This document shows positions 32,100 to 40,660 of a stretch of 44,171 nt of DNA, piece by piece. Source of the stretch: JBBECE01 sp040881985 (GTDB taxonomy: Bacteria; Pseudomonadota; Alphaproteobacteria; Rhizobiales; Devosiaceae). Each line of letters starts with the position of its first letter. Position 1 is the stretch's first letter. The notes beneath the pieces were generated by a model that was given only the letters and a program-made list of their open reading frames with translations, was not told the origin of the DNA and made no database searches. Location: the NCBI GenBank assembly GCA_040881985.1, contig JBBECE010000004.1:1-44171 (forward strand), given 5' to 3'. Position numbers and translations under genes: made by a program.

Positions 32100-33208
32100 C
32101 GCGCCGCCCACCTCCGCATCCGCAGCAACCCCTCGCTCCAGCCGAGCCGCCGATAGGCCAGCGCGAGCGCCGGCAGAAGCGGCAGCAGCGGCACGAGGTA
32201 AACGAGCCCGGTCCATTCGGTTGACCTGAAGGCGAGATCGACCGCGACCGACCCAAGCGTCTGGGTCGCGACCGTCACCGCCAGCAACCGGACTTCGAGC
32301 GGCACCAAGCGGCGCGCCGAGGCGTCGCCCGGAAAACCCATCGCGAAAAATGTCAGCGCCGCGAGCGATAGGGCATAAAGCGGCAGCGACAGGCGCAGAT
32401 GCGCGGTGGCGAGCCAGCGCGGGTCCCGCCGGTGCTCGCCGGCGCCGGCGAACAGCGCCTGGGTCGACTGGTATTGCGGCCCGGTGAATTCGCGGACCGG
32501 GTTGACGATCTCGGCGACCGCCAGCTGGTAGCGGTCGAACCTGACGACCGAGACAAAGCCGGTCGCCCGGTTGCGGAATTGCAGCGAGCCGTTGGCCAGC
32601 GCCACATCGATTCCCCCCTCCGGACGGGTGACGATTGCAGACCGGGCGAAGATCGTCTGCGCGAATTCCGGATTGCGGTCGTCGTGGAGGAAAAATCCCT
32701 GCATCTCTCCGGCGCCGGCGCGCCGGTCGATCCGCATCGTGATCCCCGGCTCGATTTCGGTGAAGACACCGGCGACGGACGCCCGGGCGATCAGATCGGC
32801 GTTGATTTCGCGCAGCTGCTCGGTGCCCGTCCGGGTTGCGGCCGGCTCGACGAAATGGACGCTCCCCGCCAGCACCGCGACCGCCGCGAGGGTGACGGCC
32901 CCGACCGCCGCCACCATCGATCCAATCCGCCCGGCGCCGTGAATCGAATGCAGTTCCCGCGAGTCCTCAAGCATCCGTAAGCCGCGCGCCAGCCCCAGCA
33001 TCAGGCAGGCCGGGAGCACCACATTGGCGATCGTCGGAATGAGGAACGCCGTCTGCGCCAGGAAGACAAACATCGTCTGGCCCTTGCCGGTCACCAGCCC
33101 GAACCGCATCAGCACCTGGGTGAGCCAGCCGAGAAACACCACCAGCACGAAGACGCTGGCAATCGCGCCGGCGAATTGCCGGAAGATGTAAAAGCTCAGC
33201 CGGAACAT
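32096..33208 (-). CDS. lptF: LPS export ABC transporter permease LptF
   Basis: A 370-residue permease from the ATG at 33208 ('MFRLSFYIFRQFAGAIASVF'). It has the LptF/G layout: membrane helices, the coupling segment 'GLRMLEDSRELHSIHGAGRI', a periplasmic jellyroll ('EIEPGITMRIDRRAGAGEMQ') and three C-terminal helices. It is the first gene of the lptF-lptG-lptD-surA-pdxA-rsmA run. The 138 bases upstream separate it from the divergent phosphatase gene and must hold promoters for both, but none stands out. Confidence 0.94.
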   Translation of the reverse strand: MFRLSFYIFRQFAGAIASVFVLVVFLGWLTQVLMRFGLVTGKGQTMFVFLAQTAFLIPTIANVVLPACLMLGLARGLRMLEDSRELHSIHGAGRIGSMVAAVGAVTLAAVAVLAGSVHFVEPAATRTGTEQLREINADLIARASVAGVFTEIEPGITMRIDRRAGAGEMQGFFLHDDRNPEFAQTIFARSAIVTRPEGGIDVALANGSLQFRNRATGFVSVVRFDRYQLAVAEIVNPVREFTGPQYQSTQALFAGAGEHRRDPRWLATAHLRLSLPLYALSLAALTFFAMGFPGDASARRLVPLEVRLLAVTVATQTLGSVAVDLAFRSTEWTGLVYLVPLLPLLPALALAYRRLGWSEGLLRMRRWAAR

Positions 33209-33346
33209 GCTCGTGGCGCGCCTTCCCCCCGGGCACCTTACCGCGCCCGCTGGCCGAAGGCGACGTTTTGAGCACCCCCGCCGCCCGGTTGGCAAGCCGG
33301 CCATCCACGCCTAAGTTCGCTCGCGCATCCGCCCGAGTCTCCCTCC

Positions 33347-34075
33347 ATGGCCACCTCCGTCTTTGCGATCGGCGACATTCACGGCCGGCTCGATCTTTTG
33401 GAGCCGCTGCTCGCCGATATCTTCACCTCGCCGCTTTACCGGCCCGGCAGCCAGATCGTTTTTCTCGGCGACTATATCGACCGCGGCCCGGCGACCGGCG
33501 GGGTCATCGAGCGCCTCGCCGGCCTTCCCGCCCAAGGCGTCAATGCGGTTTTTCTCACCGGCAATCACGAGCTTGCGCTCCTCGACTTTCTCGAACGTCC
33601 CGAGGAGGAGACGTTTTGGCTGCAATGGGGAGGGGTCGAAACCGCAGCTTCCTATGGCGTCCAGGCGGGCGGGCCGATCCATAGTCTTGCCTTTCGCCGC
33701 GCCGTGCGCGACCAGCTCGTCCAATCGATCCCCGCCCGCCACGTCGCCTTCCTGCGCGCGCTGCGCCTCCATCACCTCGCGCTCGATACCCTCTTCGTCC
33801 ATGCGGGCATCAGACCCGGCATCCCGCTCGAGCGGCAAAGCGTCGAGGACCTGACCTTCATCCGCGGCGAGTTCCTCAACGACCGCCGGCCGCATCCCTG
33901 GTACATCGTCCACGGCCATACTCCGGTTTTTGAACCCGATATCCGCGACAATCGTGCCAATATCGACACCGGCGCTTTTGCGACCGGGGTGTTGACCTGC
34001 CTCGTCGTCACCGAAAAGGGCCGGTTCCTGCTCGAACGTCCCGCGCTTGACAAGCGCCCGGGCCAATTCCATTGA
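33347..34075 (+). CDS. PPP-type metallophosphoesterase (serine/threonine phosphatase-like)
   Basis: A 242-residue cytoplasmic phosphatase. The three PPP motifs are present: 'FAIGDIHGRLDLLEPLL' (GDxHG), 'VFLGDYIDRGPATGGVIERL' (GDxxDRG) and 'VFLTGNHELALLDFL' (GNHE). The later histidine is in 'WYIVHGHTPVFEPDI'. Bacterial relatives act on phosphoproteins or on Ap4A; the substrate cannot be told. It lies between the divergent lptF and the downstream pepA, a position empty in E. coli, where lptFG and pepA-holC face each other directly. Confidence 0.88.
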   Translation: MATSVFAIGDIHGRLDLLEPLLADIFTSPLYRPGSQIVFLGDYIDRGPATGGVIERLAGLPAQGVNAVFLTGNHELALLDFLERPEEETFWLQWGGVETAASYGVQAGGPIHSLAFRRAVRDQLVQSIPARHVAFLRALRLHHLALDTLFVHAGIRPGIPLERQSVEDLTFIRGEFLNDRRPHPWYIVHGHTPVFEPDIRDNRANIDTGAFATGVLTCLVVTEKGRFLLERPALDKRPGQFH

Positions 34076-34112
34076 AATCGCCCCGCCGCCTCGCCCCTCA
34101 ACCGGACCCCCG

Positions 34113-35627
34113 ATGCAACAGGACCTGATCGTTAGAACCGCGCCGTTTCCGGCCCAAAAGACCGCGATCCTCGTGCTCTTCGCCGGGCAGGGGCTGAAAC
34201 TCGGCCCCCAGGCCCGGAAAATTGTCTCGGCAAGCCGGCTCGATATTGCCCGCCTCGCCAGGGCCGGCGATTTCACCGGCCGGGCCGGATCGGCGCTGCA
34301 GATTCTCGCCCCCGCCAGAACCGGGGCGGATCGGCTGGTCATTATCGGCACCGGCAAGCCGGCCGATGCCAAAGCGCCGCCGCCCGCTCGCTCGTTCGCC
34401 GATCGCGGCGCGGCGCTGGTCGCCCAGCTTGTCGCCTCCCGCGCCGACCGGGCTTCGGTCGTTCTCGACACGCCGGATTTCTCCGCCGAGGCGATCGCGC
34501 GTTTTGTTTCCGGGATGAAACTTCGCCACTACCGTTTCGACAGATACCGGGCGAAAAAGAAGCCGGACGACGAGGCGCTCGAGCCGCCCGCGAGGCTGAC
34601 CGTCACACTTCACGTTGCCGACAGGCGCGTCGCCGATCGCGCCATCGCCGACCGCGACGCGGTGACCGGGGGAGTGATCCTCGCCCGCGATCTCGTCAAC
34701 GAGCCGGCCAATGTCCTCGGCACGCTCGAATTCGCCGCCGAGGCCGGCAAGCTCGCCGATCTAGGCGTCGAAATCGAGGTGCTGACCGACAAGCAATTGC
34801 AGAAGCTCGGCATGGGCGCGCTGCTCGCCGTCGCCAAGGGCTCGGCGCGTCCTGCCCGGATCGTCGTCATGCAATGGCGGGGCGGCAAGAAGGGCGAGGC
34901 TCCCATCGCCTTTGTCGGCAAGGGCGTCGTCTTCGACAGCGGCGGCATTTCGATCAAGCCCGCGTCCTCGATGGAGGACATGAAGGGCGACATGGGCGGC
35001 GCCGCCGCGGTGACGGGGCTGATGCGGGCGCTGGCGACCCGCAAGGCCAGGCTCAACGCCGTCGGCGTCATCGGCCTAGTCGAGAACATGCCGAGCGGGG
35101 AGGCGACCCGCCCCGGCGACATTCTCACCTCGATGTCGGGCCAGACGATCGAGGTCGTCAATACCGACGCCGAGGGCCGCCTCGTGCTGGCCGACGCGCT
35201 CTGGTACACCAACACCCGCTTCAAGCCGAAGGCGATGATCGACCTCGCCACCCTGACCGGCGCCATAGCCGTCGCGCTGGGCGGCGAGTATGCCGGCCTC
35301 TTCTCCAACAATGACGAGTTGGCCGGGCGTCTCGTCAAGGCGGGCGAGGCATCGGGCGACAAGCTCTGGCGGATGCCGCTCAGCCCCGCCTACGACAAGC
35401 TGATCAATTCGCGCTTCGCCGACATCAAGAATTCGAGCGGCCGCAATGCCGGGGCGTCGACCGCCGCGCAGTTCCTGCAGCGGTTTGTGAAAGACGTCGC
35501 CTGGGCGCATCTCGACATCGCCGGCACCGCCTTCGGCGGGCCCAATGGCGAAACCAGCCCCTCCTGGGCCTCCGGCTACGGCGTCGCGCTGCTCGACCAG
35601 CTGGTCAGGGATCACTACGAGGGGTGA
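34113..35627 (+). CDS. pepA: Leucyl aminopeptidase (cytosol M17)
   Basis: A 504-residue M17 zinc aminopeptidase from the ATG at 34113; an upstream frame to 34047 overlaps the phosphatase gene. The C-terminal catalytic domain shows 'FVGKGVVFDSGGISIKPAS', 'MEDMKGDMGGAAAVTGLM' and the family signature 'NTDAEGRLVLADALWY', which supply the metal ligands and catalytic Lys/Arg. The hexameric enzyme trims N-terminal residues; E. coli PepA also binds DNA in Xer recombination. It precedes holC, as in many proteobacteria. Confidence 0.96.
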   Translation: MQQDLIVRTAPFPAQKTAILVLFAGQGLKLGPQARKIVSASRLDIARLARAGDFTGRAGSALQILAPARTGADRLVIIGTGKPADAKAPPPARSFADRGAALVAQLVASRADRASVVLDTPDFSAEAIARFVSGMKLRHYRFDRYRAKKKPDDEALEPPARLTVTLHVADRRVADRAIADRDAVTGGVILARDLVNEPANVLGTLEFAAEAGKLADLGVEIEVLTDKQLQKLGMGALLAVAKGSARPARIVVMQWRGGKKGEAPIAFVGKGVVFDSGGISIKPASSMEDMKGDMGGAAAVTGLMRALATRKARLNAVGVIGLVENMPSGEATRPGDILTSMSGQTIEVVNTDAEGRLVLADALWYTNTRFKPKAMIDLATLTGAIAVALGGEYAGLFSNNDELAGRLVKAGEASGDKLWRMPLSPAYDKLINSRFADIKNSSGRNAGASTAAQFLQRFVKDVAWAHLDIAGTAFGGPNGETSPSWASGYGVALLDQLVRDHYEG

Positions 35628-35720
35628 AGAATTCCCGGGACGTCACCCCCCGGAAAGGGGAGGGGCGAAGGTTGCGGCGGCATGGGGGTTCGCCGATGTT
35701 CCGGGCGAAAGGCGAGTCAC

Positions 35721-36164
35721 ATGGCCGAGATCCTCTTCTACCATCTCGAATATTCCCCGCTCGAGCGGGCGCTGCCGGCGCTTCTCGAAAAGGTCGTCGA
35801 GCGGGGCTGGAAGGCGGTGGTCGAGGTCGGCGGCGCCGAGCGTCTGGAAGCCCTCGACACTTCGCTCTGGACCTGGTCGGAGGAGAGTTTCCTGCCGCAC
35901 GGGATTGCCGGCGAGGACGCCGCGGCGCGGCAGCCTATCGTGCTGACCGGCGACGCCGACAATCCCAACGGCGCCACTGTCCGCTTTTTCGTTGATCGGG
36001 CGGTGCCGAAATCGGGGGAGGGTTACGAGCGCCTCTGCTACCTCTTCTCCGGCCACGATCCCGACGCCGTCGCCGAGGCCCGCGCCGCCTGGAAGTTATT
36101 GCGCGAGGGCAACGAGCTTGCCTACTGGCAGCAGGACGAGAACGGCCGCTGGAAGAAGAACTGA
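35721..36164 (+). CDS. holC: DNA polymerase III subunit chi
   Basis: A 147-residue protein from the ATG at 35721 ('MAEILFYHLEYSPLERALPA'). Family landmarks are 'LLEKVVERGWKAVVEVGGAE', 'DTSLWTWSEESFLPHG', 'QPIVLTGD' and 'ERLCYLFSGHDPDAVAEAR'. Chi links the clamp loader to single-strand-binding protein at the fork. It follows pepA after 93 bases, the usual order. A start at 35682 is possible but would add an unconserved stretch. Confidence 0.93.
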   Translation: MAEILFYHLEYSPLERALPALLEKVVERGWKAVVEVGGAERLEALDTSLWTWSEESFLPHGIAGEDAAARQPIVLTGDADNPNGATVRFFVDRAVPKSGEGYERLCYLFSGHDPDAVAEARAAWKLLREGNELAYWQQDENGRWKKN

Positions 36165-36214
36165 CGGCAACCGCAAGGCCCTGGCCGGAATTGTCCCGCC
36201 GCCGCGAATCCCGG

Positions 36215-36451
36215 CTAAGTCAACGACGCTCTTATGTGCGTGCACATCGACGGGTTCTCGACCGCAACATCGGGCATCCGGTCGCACAACCGTTGCAACT
36301 CCGTAAGCTTCTGGGTTTGCCCGACCTGCGCTCCGACCCAGGCGCCAAAAACCCCGCCGGCAATGAGACCCCCGCTGAGCCCAAGCAGAGTAACCGCCAG
36401 GATGAGCAATCGGTTCGGCGCCGCCGGCCTACTCAGCGTTGCGGTCGTCAT
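36215..36451 (-). CDS. Small membrane protein with Gly-rich helix, coupled to coiled-coil gene
   Basis: A 78-residue protein with one hydrophobic stretch at about residues 14-42 ('LLILAVTLLGLSGGLIAGGV', then 'FGAWVGAQVG'). The repeated Gly/Ala spacing suggests helix packing or oligomerisation in the membrane. The tail has two cysteines ('LCDRMPDV', 'PSMCTHIRASL') that might form a disulphide if periplasmic. The start overlaps the coiled-coil gene by 23 bases, so the two are translationally coupled. I do not recognise a family. Confidence 0.6.
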   Translation of the reverse strand: MTTATLSRPAAPNRLLILAVTLLGLSGGLIAGGVFGAWVGAQVGQTQKLTELQRLCDRMPDVAVENPSMCTHIRASLT

Positions 36452-36932
36452 TCAGCTTTTCGGGGTTGTGCTCGAGTTTCTTTTTCGCCGCTCTCAGGGA
36501 CAATTTTGGAACCTCGTCGGCCTCCGGAACGAGACTGTCCTCCGTTGCCCGCCTCTCGCGCGCGTAGGCGCGGGAAAACAGCTCATCGATCGACGCCGCT
36601 ATGACGGTCTTCAACGACGCGAGAGCGTTCTCGAGCACTTCCAACGCCGTGTGGGCGCGATGCCGCATCGCCATCTCGGCCGCAATCCGCTTGTTCAGTT
36701 CATCGCGTTGGCCGCGCAAATTGGACACCAGGCGATCGCGGGCGTCCAGCTCGGCAATCAACGATTCCTTGCGGCGCTCGAACAGCTGCTGCGTGACTTC
36801 GATTGGCGTGCCGGTAATATCGAGCGGACGTTCGCTCTCGACCGCATGCTGCTTGATGTCGGCCACGATCGATTCTGCTTGTTTCTGCAGTTCTTCCACT
36901 TTGACCACTCTTTCCATCAGTCTAATGGGCAC
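36429..36932 (-). CDS. Coiled-coil hypothetical protein
   Basis: A 167-residue, highly charged protein. The GTG at 36932 is chosen because a perfect AGGAGG lies 5 bases upstream; an ATG 15 bases on is an alternative. Most of it is predicted coiled coil: 'RVVKVEELQKQAESIVADIK', 'ESLIAELDARDRLVSNLRGQ', 'RDELNKRIAAEMAMRHRAHT'. The end is basic and Glu-rich. No enzyme motif, signal or membrane helix is present. The overlapping downstream gene encodes a membrane protein, so the pair may form a membrane-tethered filament or scaffold. That is inference. Confidence 0.65.
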   Translation of the reverse strand: MPIRLMERVVKVEELQKQAESIVADIKQHAVESERPLDITGTPIEVTQQLFERRKESLIAELDARDRLVSNLRGQRDELNKRIAAEMAMRHRAHTALEVLENALASLKTVIAASIDELFSRAYARERRATEDSLVPEADEVPKLSLRAAKKKLEHNPEKLNDDRNAE

Positions 36933-37210
36933 AAGAACCTCCTGGTCGCCGTCACTGCCATCGCCGGGCGCGCCAAACTGTCCCTTTGCACTTCAAACCC
37001 GGAAGCAGGTTCGCAGGCATCGAAACTGCCCTGACAACATTCGTTGGAATCAAGCTAGATCAACGGCATCCATCCACAAGTGAAAGCAATCGTTAACCTT
37101 TAAACGTATGCTTAACCCCGATGATGCACGGGCGTCGCCGCCCCCGGATGCGGCGGGCAGGATCAGGTTCCGGCCGATGTGCGCGCAAATTGTTGAGGTA
37201 ATGCCGCCCT
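36933..37210. other. Intergenic, AT-richer stretch with TTAA motifs
   Basis: About 280 bases upstream of the coiled-coil gene on the minus strand. TTAACC occurs at 37093-37098 and 37112-37117 with TTTAAA between them, resembling but not matching a CtrA box. The rest shows no gene or clear terminator. It probably holds the promoter of the coiled-coil/membrane pair. Confidence 0.35.
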
Positions 37211-37315
37211 TTAGGCCCAGGGACCCGGCGCCGGATCGACAAACGTCTGCCGGAACCAGCCGCCCTCGGGATGCGGCTTGAGGCCGAGGAGCGCGACGAT
37301 TTCCGCCGCGGTCAT
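37211..37315 (-). pseudogene. DUF985 cupin-like protein, N-terminal fragment
   Basis: The 34-codon frame begins 'MTAAEIVALLGLKPHPEGGW' and continues 'FRQTFVDPAPGPWA' before TAA. The motif LxxHPEGGWFR(Q/E)T is the conserved start of DUF985 cupin proteins, normally ~150 residues. No continuation was found in other frames downstream, so about three quarters is lost. Its ATG overlaps the ABC-F stop (ATGA), so it is still placed as a coupled downstream gene. Confidence 0.6.
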
Positions 37316-39210
37316 TGCGCGGCCTGCGCTCTTGTTGCCGCCTCCAGCGCTTCGTTGGTCTTGACCCATTCGCTCTCGAGTTCGGCGAGCTCGTGCTCGA
37401 GCCGCGCCCGCTCGGTGGCAAGCCCCACCGCCTCCTTCGGATCGCCCTGATAAAGCGCCGGGTCGGCGAGTTTTTCCTCAACGCGCTTCAAGTCGCGGTT
37501 AAGTCGCTCGATCATCGCCTCGGTTTGGGAGATCGCCCGCCGCAGATGCGCCGTCTCCTCGCGCCGCGCCGCGCCTTGCCTCCGCCCCTTCTGGCGCTCG
37601 GGACGCGACGGGGCAGCCCCGCTCGGCGCCTTGGCCGCCTTGCCGGCGCTGCCGCCGGTCAGGGTCTTCTGATAGAAATCGAGGTCCTCCTCGAACTCCG
37701 CAATTTGCCCGTCGGCGGCGATCCACAGCTGATCGACCGTCGCCTCGATCAGGTGACGGTCGTGCGAGATCACCATCACCGCCCCCTCGAAATCATTGAG
37801 CGCGGCGACCAGCGCATCGCGGCTGTCGATGTCGAGATGGTTGGTCGGCTCGTCGAGGATCAGCATGTTCGGCCCGCCGAACGTCACCAACCCGAACAAC
37901 AGCCGCGCCTTCTCCCCGCCGGAGAGATTGGCCGCGATCGTACCCATCCGCGAGGTCGAGAGCCCCATCTGCGCCACCCGCGCCCGCCGCTTCGCCTCGC
38001 TCGCATACGGCATCAGCGGCTCGACATGCTGCAGCGGCGTCTCGTTGGGCCTGAGCTTCTCGATCTGGTGCTGGGCGAAATAAGCGATGTCCAGTTTGCG
38101 TGCCCTGGTGATCTTGCCGCTCATCGGCTTGAGCTCGCCCGCGATCAGTTTCGCGAACGTCGACTTGCCGTTGCCGTTGACCCCGATCAGCGCGATCCGG
38201 TCGTCGGGGTCGATCCGCGTCGTGATCTTCGACAGGACCACACGGCCGTCATAGCCGACCGAGACATCCTCGAAATTCAGCATCGGAATCGCCGAGGCCT
38301 GCTTCGGCTGCGGGAACGAGAACGGCGCTACTGTCTCGTCGAACAGCGCTTCGGGCGGCTTCAGCTTGGCGATCGCCTTCAGCCGCGCCTGCGCCTGTTT
38401 GGCCTTCGATTCCTTGTAGCGGAACCGGTCGACGAATTTCTGCATGTGGGCGATCTGGGTCAGCTGTTTCGCCCGCGCCTTGTTCGAAAGCTCCATCTGC
38501 ATCCGCCGCGTCGCCTCGAACGTGTCATACGGCCCGCGATAGAAAGTCAGTTTGCCCTTGTCGAGATGGATGATCGAAGTGACCGCCTTGTTGAGGAGGT
38601 CGCGGTCATGGCTGACGAGCAGCACCGTATAGGGATAGGTCGCGAGGTATTTCTCCAGCCACATCGCGCCTTCGAGGTCGAGATAGTTGGTCGGCTCGTC
38701 GAGGAGCAGCAGGTCGGGCTCGGCGAACAGCAACCCCGCCAGCGCCACCCGCATCCGCCATCCCCCCGACAGCGTCGAGCAACGGGCCTGCTGGCCATGC
38801 TTGTCGAAGCCGAGGCCCTTCAGGATCGCGCTCGCCCGCGCTTCGGCGGTATGGGAGGAAATATCGGCGAGCCTTGTATGGATTTCGGCGATCCGGTGCG
38901 GATCGGTGGCGATCTCGGCTTCCTCGCTCAGCGAGGTGCGCTCGCGGTCGGCCTTGAGGACCATTTCGAGCACACTGTCCTGGCTCGCCGGCGCCTCCTG
39001 CGGCACCGAGCCGATCTTCGCCCGCCGGTGAATGGAAATGTCGCCCCCGTCCGGGCCGATCTCGCCCTGGATCAGCCGGAAGAGCGTCGTCTTGCCCGAC
39101 CCGTTCCGCCCGACGACGCCGGTCTTCGATCCCGTCGGCACGGTGACCGAGGCGCCTTCGAACAGCGGCCGGCCGGCGATCCGAAAGGTGAGATTGTCGA
39201 TGGTGAGCAT
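37312..39210 (-). CDS. ABC-F family ATPase (Uup/YheS-like)
   Basis: A 632-residue soluble protein with two ABC ATPase domains and no membrane helices. The start is the ATG at 39210 ('MLTIDNLTFRIAGRPLFEGA'); a longer frame to 39456 crosses the ndk start region and is rejected. The Walker A motifs are 'GRNGSGKTT' and 'GVNGNGKST', with signatures 'TLSGGWRMRVAL' and 'NLSGGEKARLLFG'. The C-terminal coiled coil ('ISQTEAMIERLNRDLKRVEE') resembles Uup. ABC-F proteins act on ribosomes to relieve stalling or on DNA-related processes. It is divergent from ndk. Confidence 0.92.
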   Translation of the reverse strand: MLTIDNLTFRIAGRPLFEGASVTVPTGSKTGVVGRNGSGKTTLFRLIQGEIGPDGGDISIHRRAKIGSVPQEAPASQDSVLEMVLKADRERTSLSEEAEIATDPHRIAEIHTRLADISSHTAEARASAILKGLGFDKHGQQARCSTLSGGWRMRVALAGLLFAEPDLLLLDEPTNYLDLEGAMWLEKYLATYPYTVLLVSHDRDLLNKAVTSIIHLDKGKLTFYRGPYDTFEATRRMQMELSNKARAKQLTQIAHMQKFVDRFRYKESKAKQAQARLKAIAKLKPPEALFDETVAPFSFPQPKQASAIPMLNFEDVSVGYDGRVVLSKITTRIDPDDRIALIGVNGNGKSTFAKLIAGELKPMSGKITRARKLDIAYFAQHQIEKLRPNETPLQHVEPLMPYASEAKRRARVAQMGLSTSRMGTIAANLSGGEKARLLFGLVTFGGPNMLILDEPTNHLDIDSRDALVAALNDFEGAVMVISHDRHLIEATVDQLWIAADGQIAEFEEDLDFYQKTLTGGSAGKAAKAPSGAAPSRPERQKGRRQGAARREETAHLRRAISQTEAMIERLNRDLKRVEEKLADPALYQGDPKEAVGLATERARLEHELAELESEWVKTNEALEAATRAQAAQ

Positions 39211-39355
39211 TTTCTTCGGCGGCCGGTGCGGGGCGGAGATTGCGCGGGGGCATGGCCTATCGCGATTGGGCTTGCCGGCGCAAGGGGCGGCCCGCTTGCG
39301 CCCCTGCAAGCGCCACGCTAGAAGGCGCCACAAAATCCTGTCCCAAGGATAGTGC

Positions 39356-39778
39356 ATGGCCATCGAGCGCACCCTCTCGATCATCAAGCCCGACGCGACC
39401 CGCCGCAACTTGACCGGCCAGATCATTGCCCGCTTCGAGGAAGCGGGGCTGCGCATCGTCGCCTCGCACCGTCTGTGGATGAGCCGCGCCCAGGCCGAGG
39501 GTTTTTACGCCGTCCACCGCGGCAAGCCGTTTTTCGACGAGCTCTGCGCCTTCATGAGTTCCGGCCCGGTTACCGTCCAAGTGCTCGAAGGGGAGGGCGC
39601 CGTCGCCAGAAACCGCGAGATCATGGGCGCGACCAATCCTGCCAAGGCCGATCCCGGCACCATCCGGAAGGATTTTGCTGTATCCTTCACCGAGAATTCC
39701 GTACACGGTTCCGATGCGCCGGAGACGGCGCGCGAGGAAATCGCCTATTTCTTTTCCGCACTCGACATTGTGGGGTGA
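39356..39778 (+). CDS. ndk: Nucleoside diphosphate kinase
   Basis: A 140-residue NDK that balances NTP pools. The N-terminus 'AIERTLSIIKPDATRRNLTG' and the phospho-histidine region 'FTENSVHGSDAPETAREEIA' (His near residue 116) are diagnostic. 'RNREIMGATNPAKADPGTIR' supplies the nucleotide-binding residues. A Shine-Dalgarno (AAGGA) is 6 bases before the ATG. It is divergent from the ABC-F gene and is followed 4 bases later by a tiny membrane protein. Confidence 0.97.
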   Translation: MAIERTLSIIKPDATRRNLTGQIIARFEEAGLRIVASHRLWMSRAQAEGFYAVHRGKPFFDELCAFMSSGPVTVQVLEGEGAVARNREIMGATNPAKADPGTIRKDFAVSFTENSVHGSDAPETAREEIAYFFSALDIVG

Positions 39779-39782
39779 ACAA

Positions 39783-39926
39783 ATGAACCGCAACACGCTT
39801 TATCTCCTCATCGCAGTCCTCGTCGTCGCGCTCGCGGTGCTTGGCTGGCTCTACTGGGACAATTCCCAGAAGAACCGCATCACCCTTGAAGTCGGCAACG
39901 GCGCGGTCACACTCGAGACCAACTGA
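39783..39926 (+). CDS. 47-residue single-helix membrane protein
   Basis: From the ATG at 39783 the product is 47 residues: 'MNRNTLYLLIAVLVVALAVL' and a short aromatic 'GWLYWDN' form one membrane helix, followed by a polar tail ('SQKNRITLEV', 'GAVTLETN'). It lies 4 bases after the ndk stop, so it is probably translated from the same mRNA. The layout resembles small 'helix plus short polar tail' proteins common in Hyphomicrobiales. No function is known to me. A longer frame back to 39675 overlaps ndk and is not used. Confidence 0.7.
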   Translation: MNRNTLYLLIAVLVVALAVLGWLYWDNSQKNRITLEVGNGAVTLETN

Positions 39927-39946
39927 GGGATGGGCACTTCAGCGCG

Positions 39947-40660
39947 ATGACCGCCACCCAGACCCTGCCCATCGCGCTCCATACCTGGACGACGCCGAAC
40001 GGCCGGAAAATCGCCATCATGCTCGAGGAGCTCGGCGTTCCCTACGAGCTGCACATGGTCAATATCAACCGCGGCGACCAGTTCACGCCCGAGTTCACGG
40101 CGATCTCGCCGAACAACCGCATCCCCGCCATCGTCGACCCGGAAGGGCCGGGCGGCGAACCGATTTCGATCTTCGAGTCGGGCGCCATCCTCAAATATCT
40201 CGCCGAGAAATACTCCCGCTTCTACCCCGACGACTGGCGCGCCCGTGTCCTCGTCGATCAGTGGCTGTTCTGGCAGGTTGGCGGGGTCGGCCCGATGATC
40301 GGGCAGAACCATCACTTCACCACATACGCCGCCGGCAAGGACACCTACGCCTCCACCCGCTTCCAGGACGAGACCCACCGGCTCTACGGCGTTCTCGACA
40401 CAAGGTTGAGGGAGCGCGAATGGGTCGCCGGCGATTATTCGATCGCCGACATCGCCATCCTGCCCTGGACCGAGAACTGGAAGAGACAGCTGATCCAGAT
40501 TGACGAGTTCCCCGAGGTCAAAGCCTGGCGCGAACGCCTGCATGCGCGTCCCGCGGTCGTGCGTGGCCTCGCCGCCGGCAGGGACCGGGCCGCCGAGATC
40601 AAGCTCGAAAGCGATCCCGCCGCCCAGGCGATCCTTTTCGGCCAGCGCGCCCGGCGCTAG
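39947..40660 (+). CDS. Glutathione S-transferase (YfcG/Nu-class-like)
   Basis: A 237-residue cytosolic GST. The thioredoxin-like domain reads 'WTTPNGRKIAIMLEELGVPY', 'FTAISPNNRIPAIVDPEGPG' and the glutathione-binding 'ISIFESGAILKYLAEKY'. The helical domain contains 'WVAGDYSIADIAILPWTENW', the conserved N-capping box. The TxxN region near residue 16 resembles YfcG/Ure2p-type enzymes, which have disulphide-reductase activity. It is 20 bases downstream of the 47-residue protein. Its stop abuts that of the convergent DUF2147 gene (CTAGCTAG). Confidence 0.9.
   Translation: MTATQTLPIALHTWTTPNGRKIAIMLEELGVPYELHMVNINRGDQFTPEFTAISPNNRIPAIVDPEGPGGEPISIFESGAILKYLAEKYSRFYPDDWRARVLVDQWLFWQVGGVGPMIGQNHHFTTYAAGKDTYASTRFQDETHRLYGVLDTRLREREWVAGDYSIADIAILPWTENWKRQLIQIDEFPEVKAWRERLHARPAVVRGLAAGRDRAAEIKLESDPAAQAILFGQRARR

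Noticed and set aside
35628..35720. C-run/G-run hairpin between pepA and holC as a terminator
   Set aside because: The stem is only a CCCC/GGGG run without a T tract, and holC follows in the usual co-transcribed order.
37093..37117. CtrA-like TTAA motifs upstream of the coiled-coil gene
   Set aside because: The spacing between TTAA blocks is 8 or 3 bases rather than the 7 of the known CtrA box, so the match is not good enough.
37315..39321. 668-codon plus-strand frame opposite the ABC-F gene
   Set aside because: It is the mirror of a well-supported ABC-F coding sequence and has no recognisable family features.
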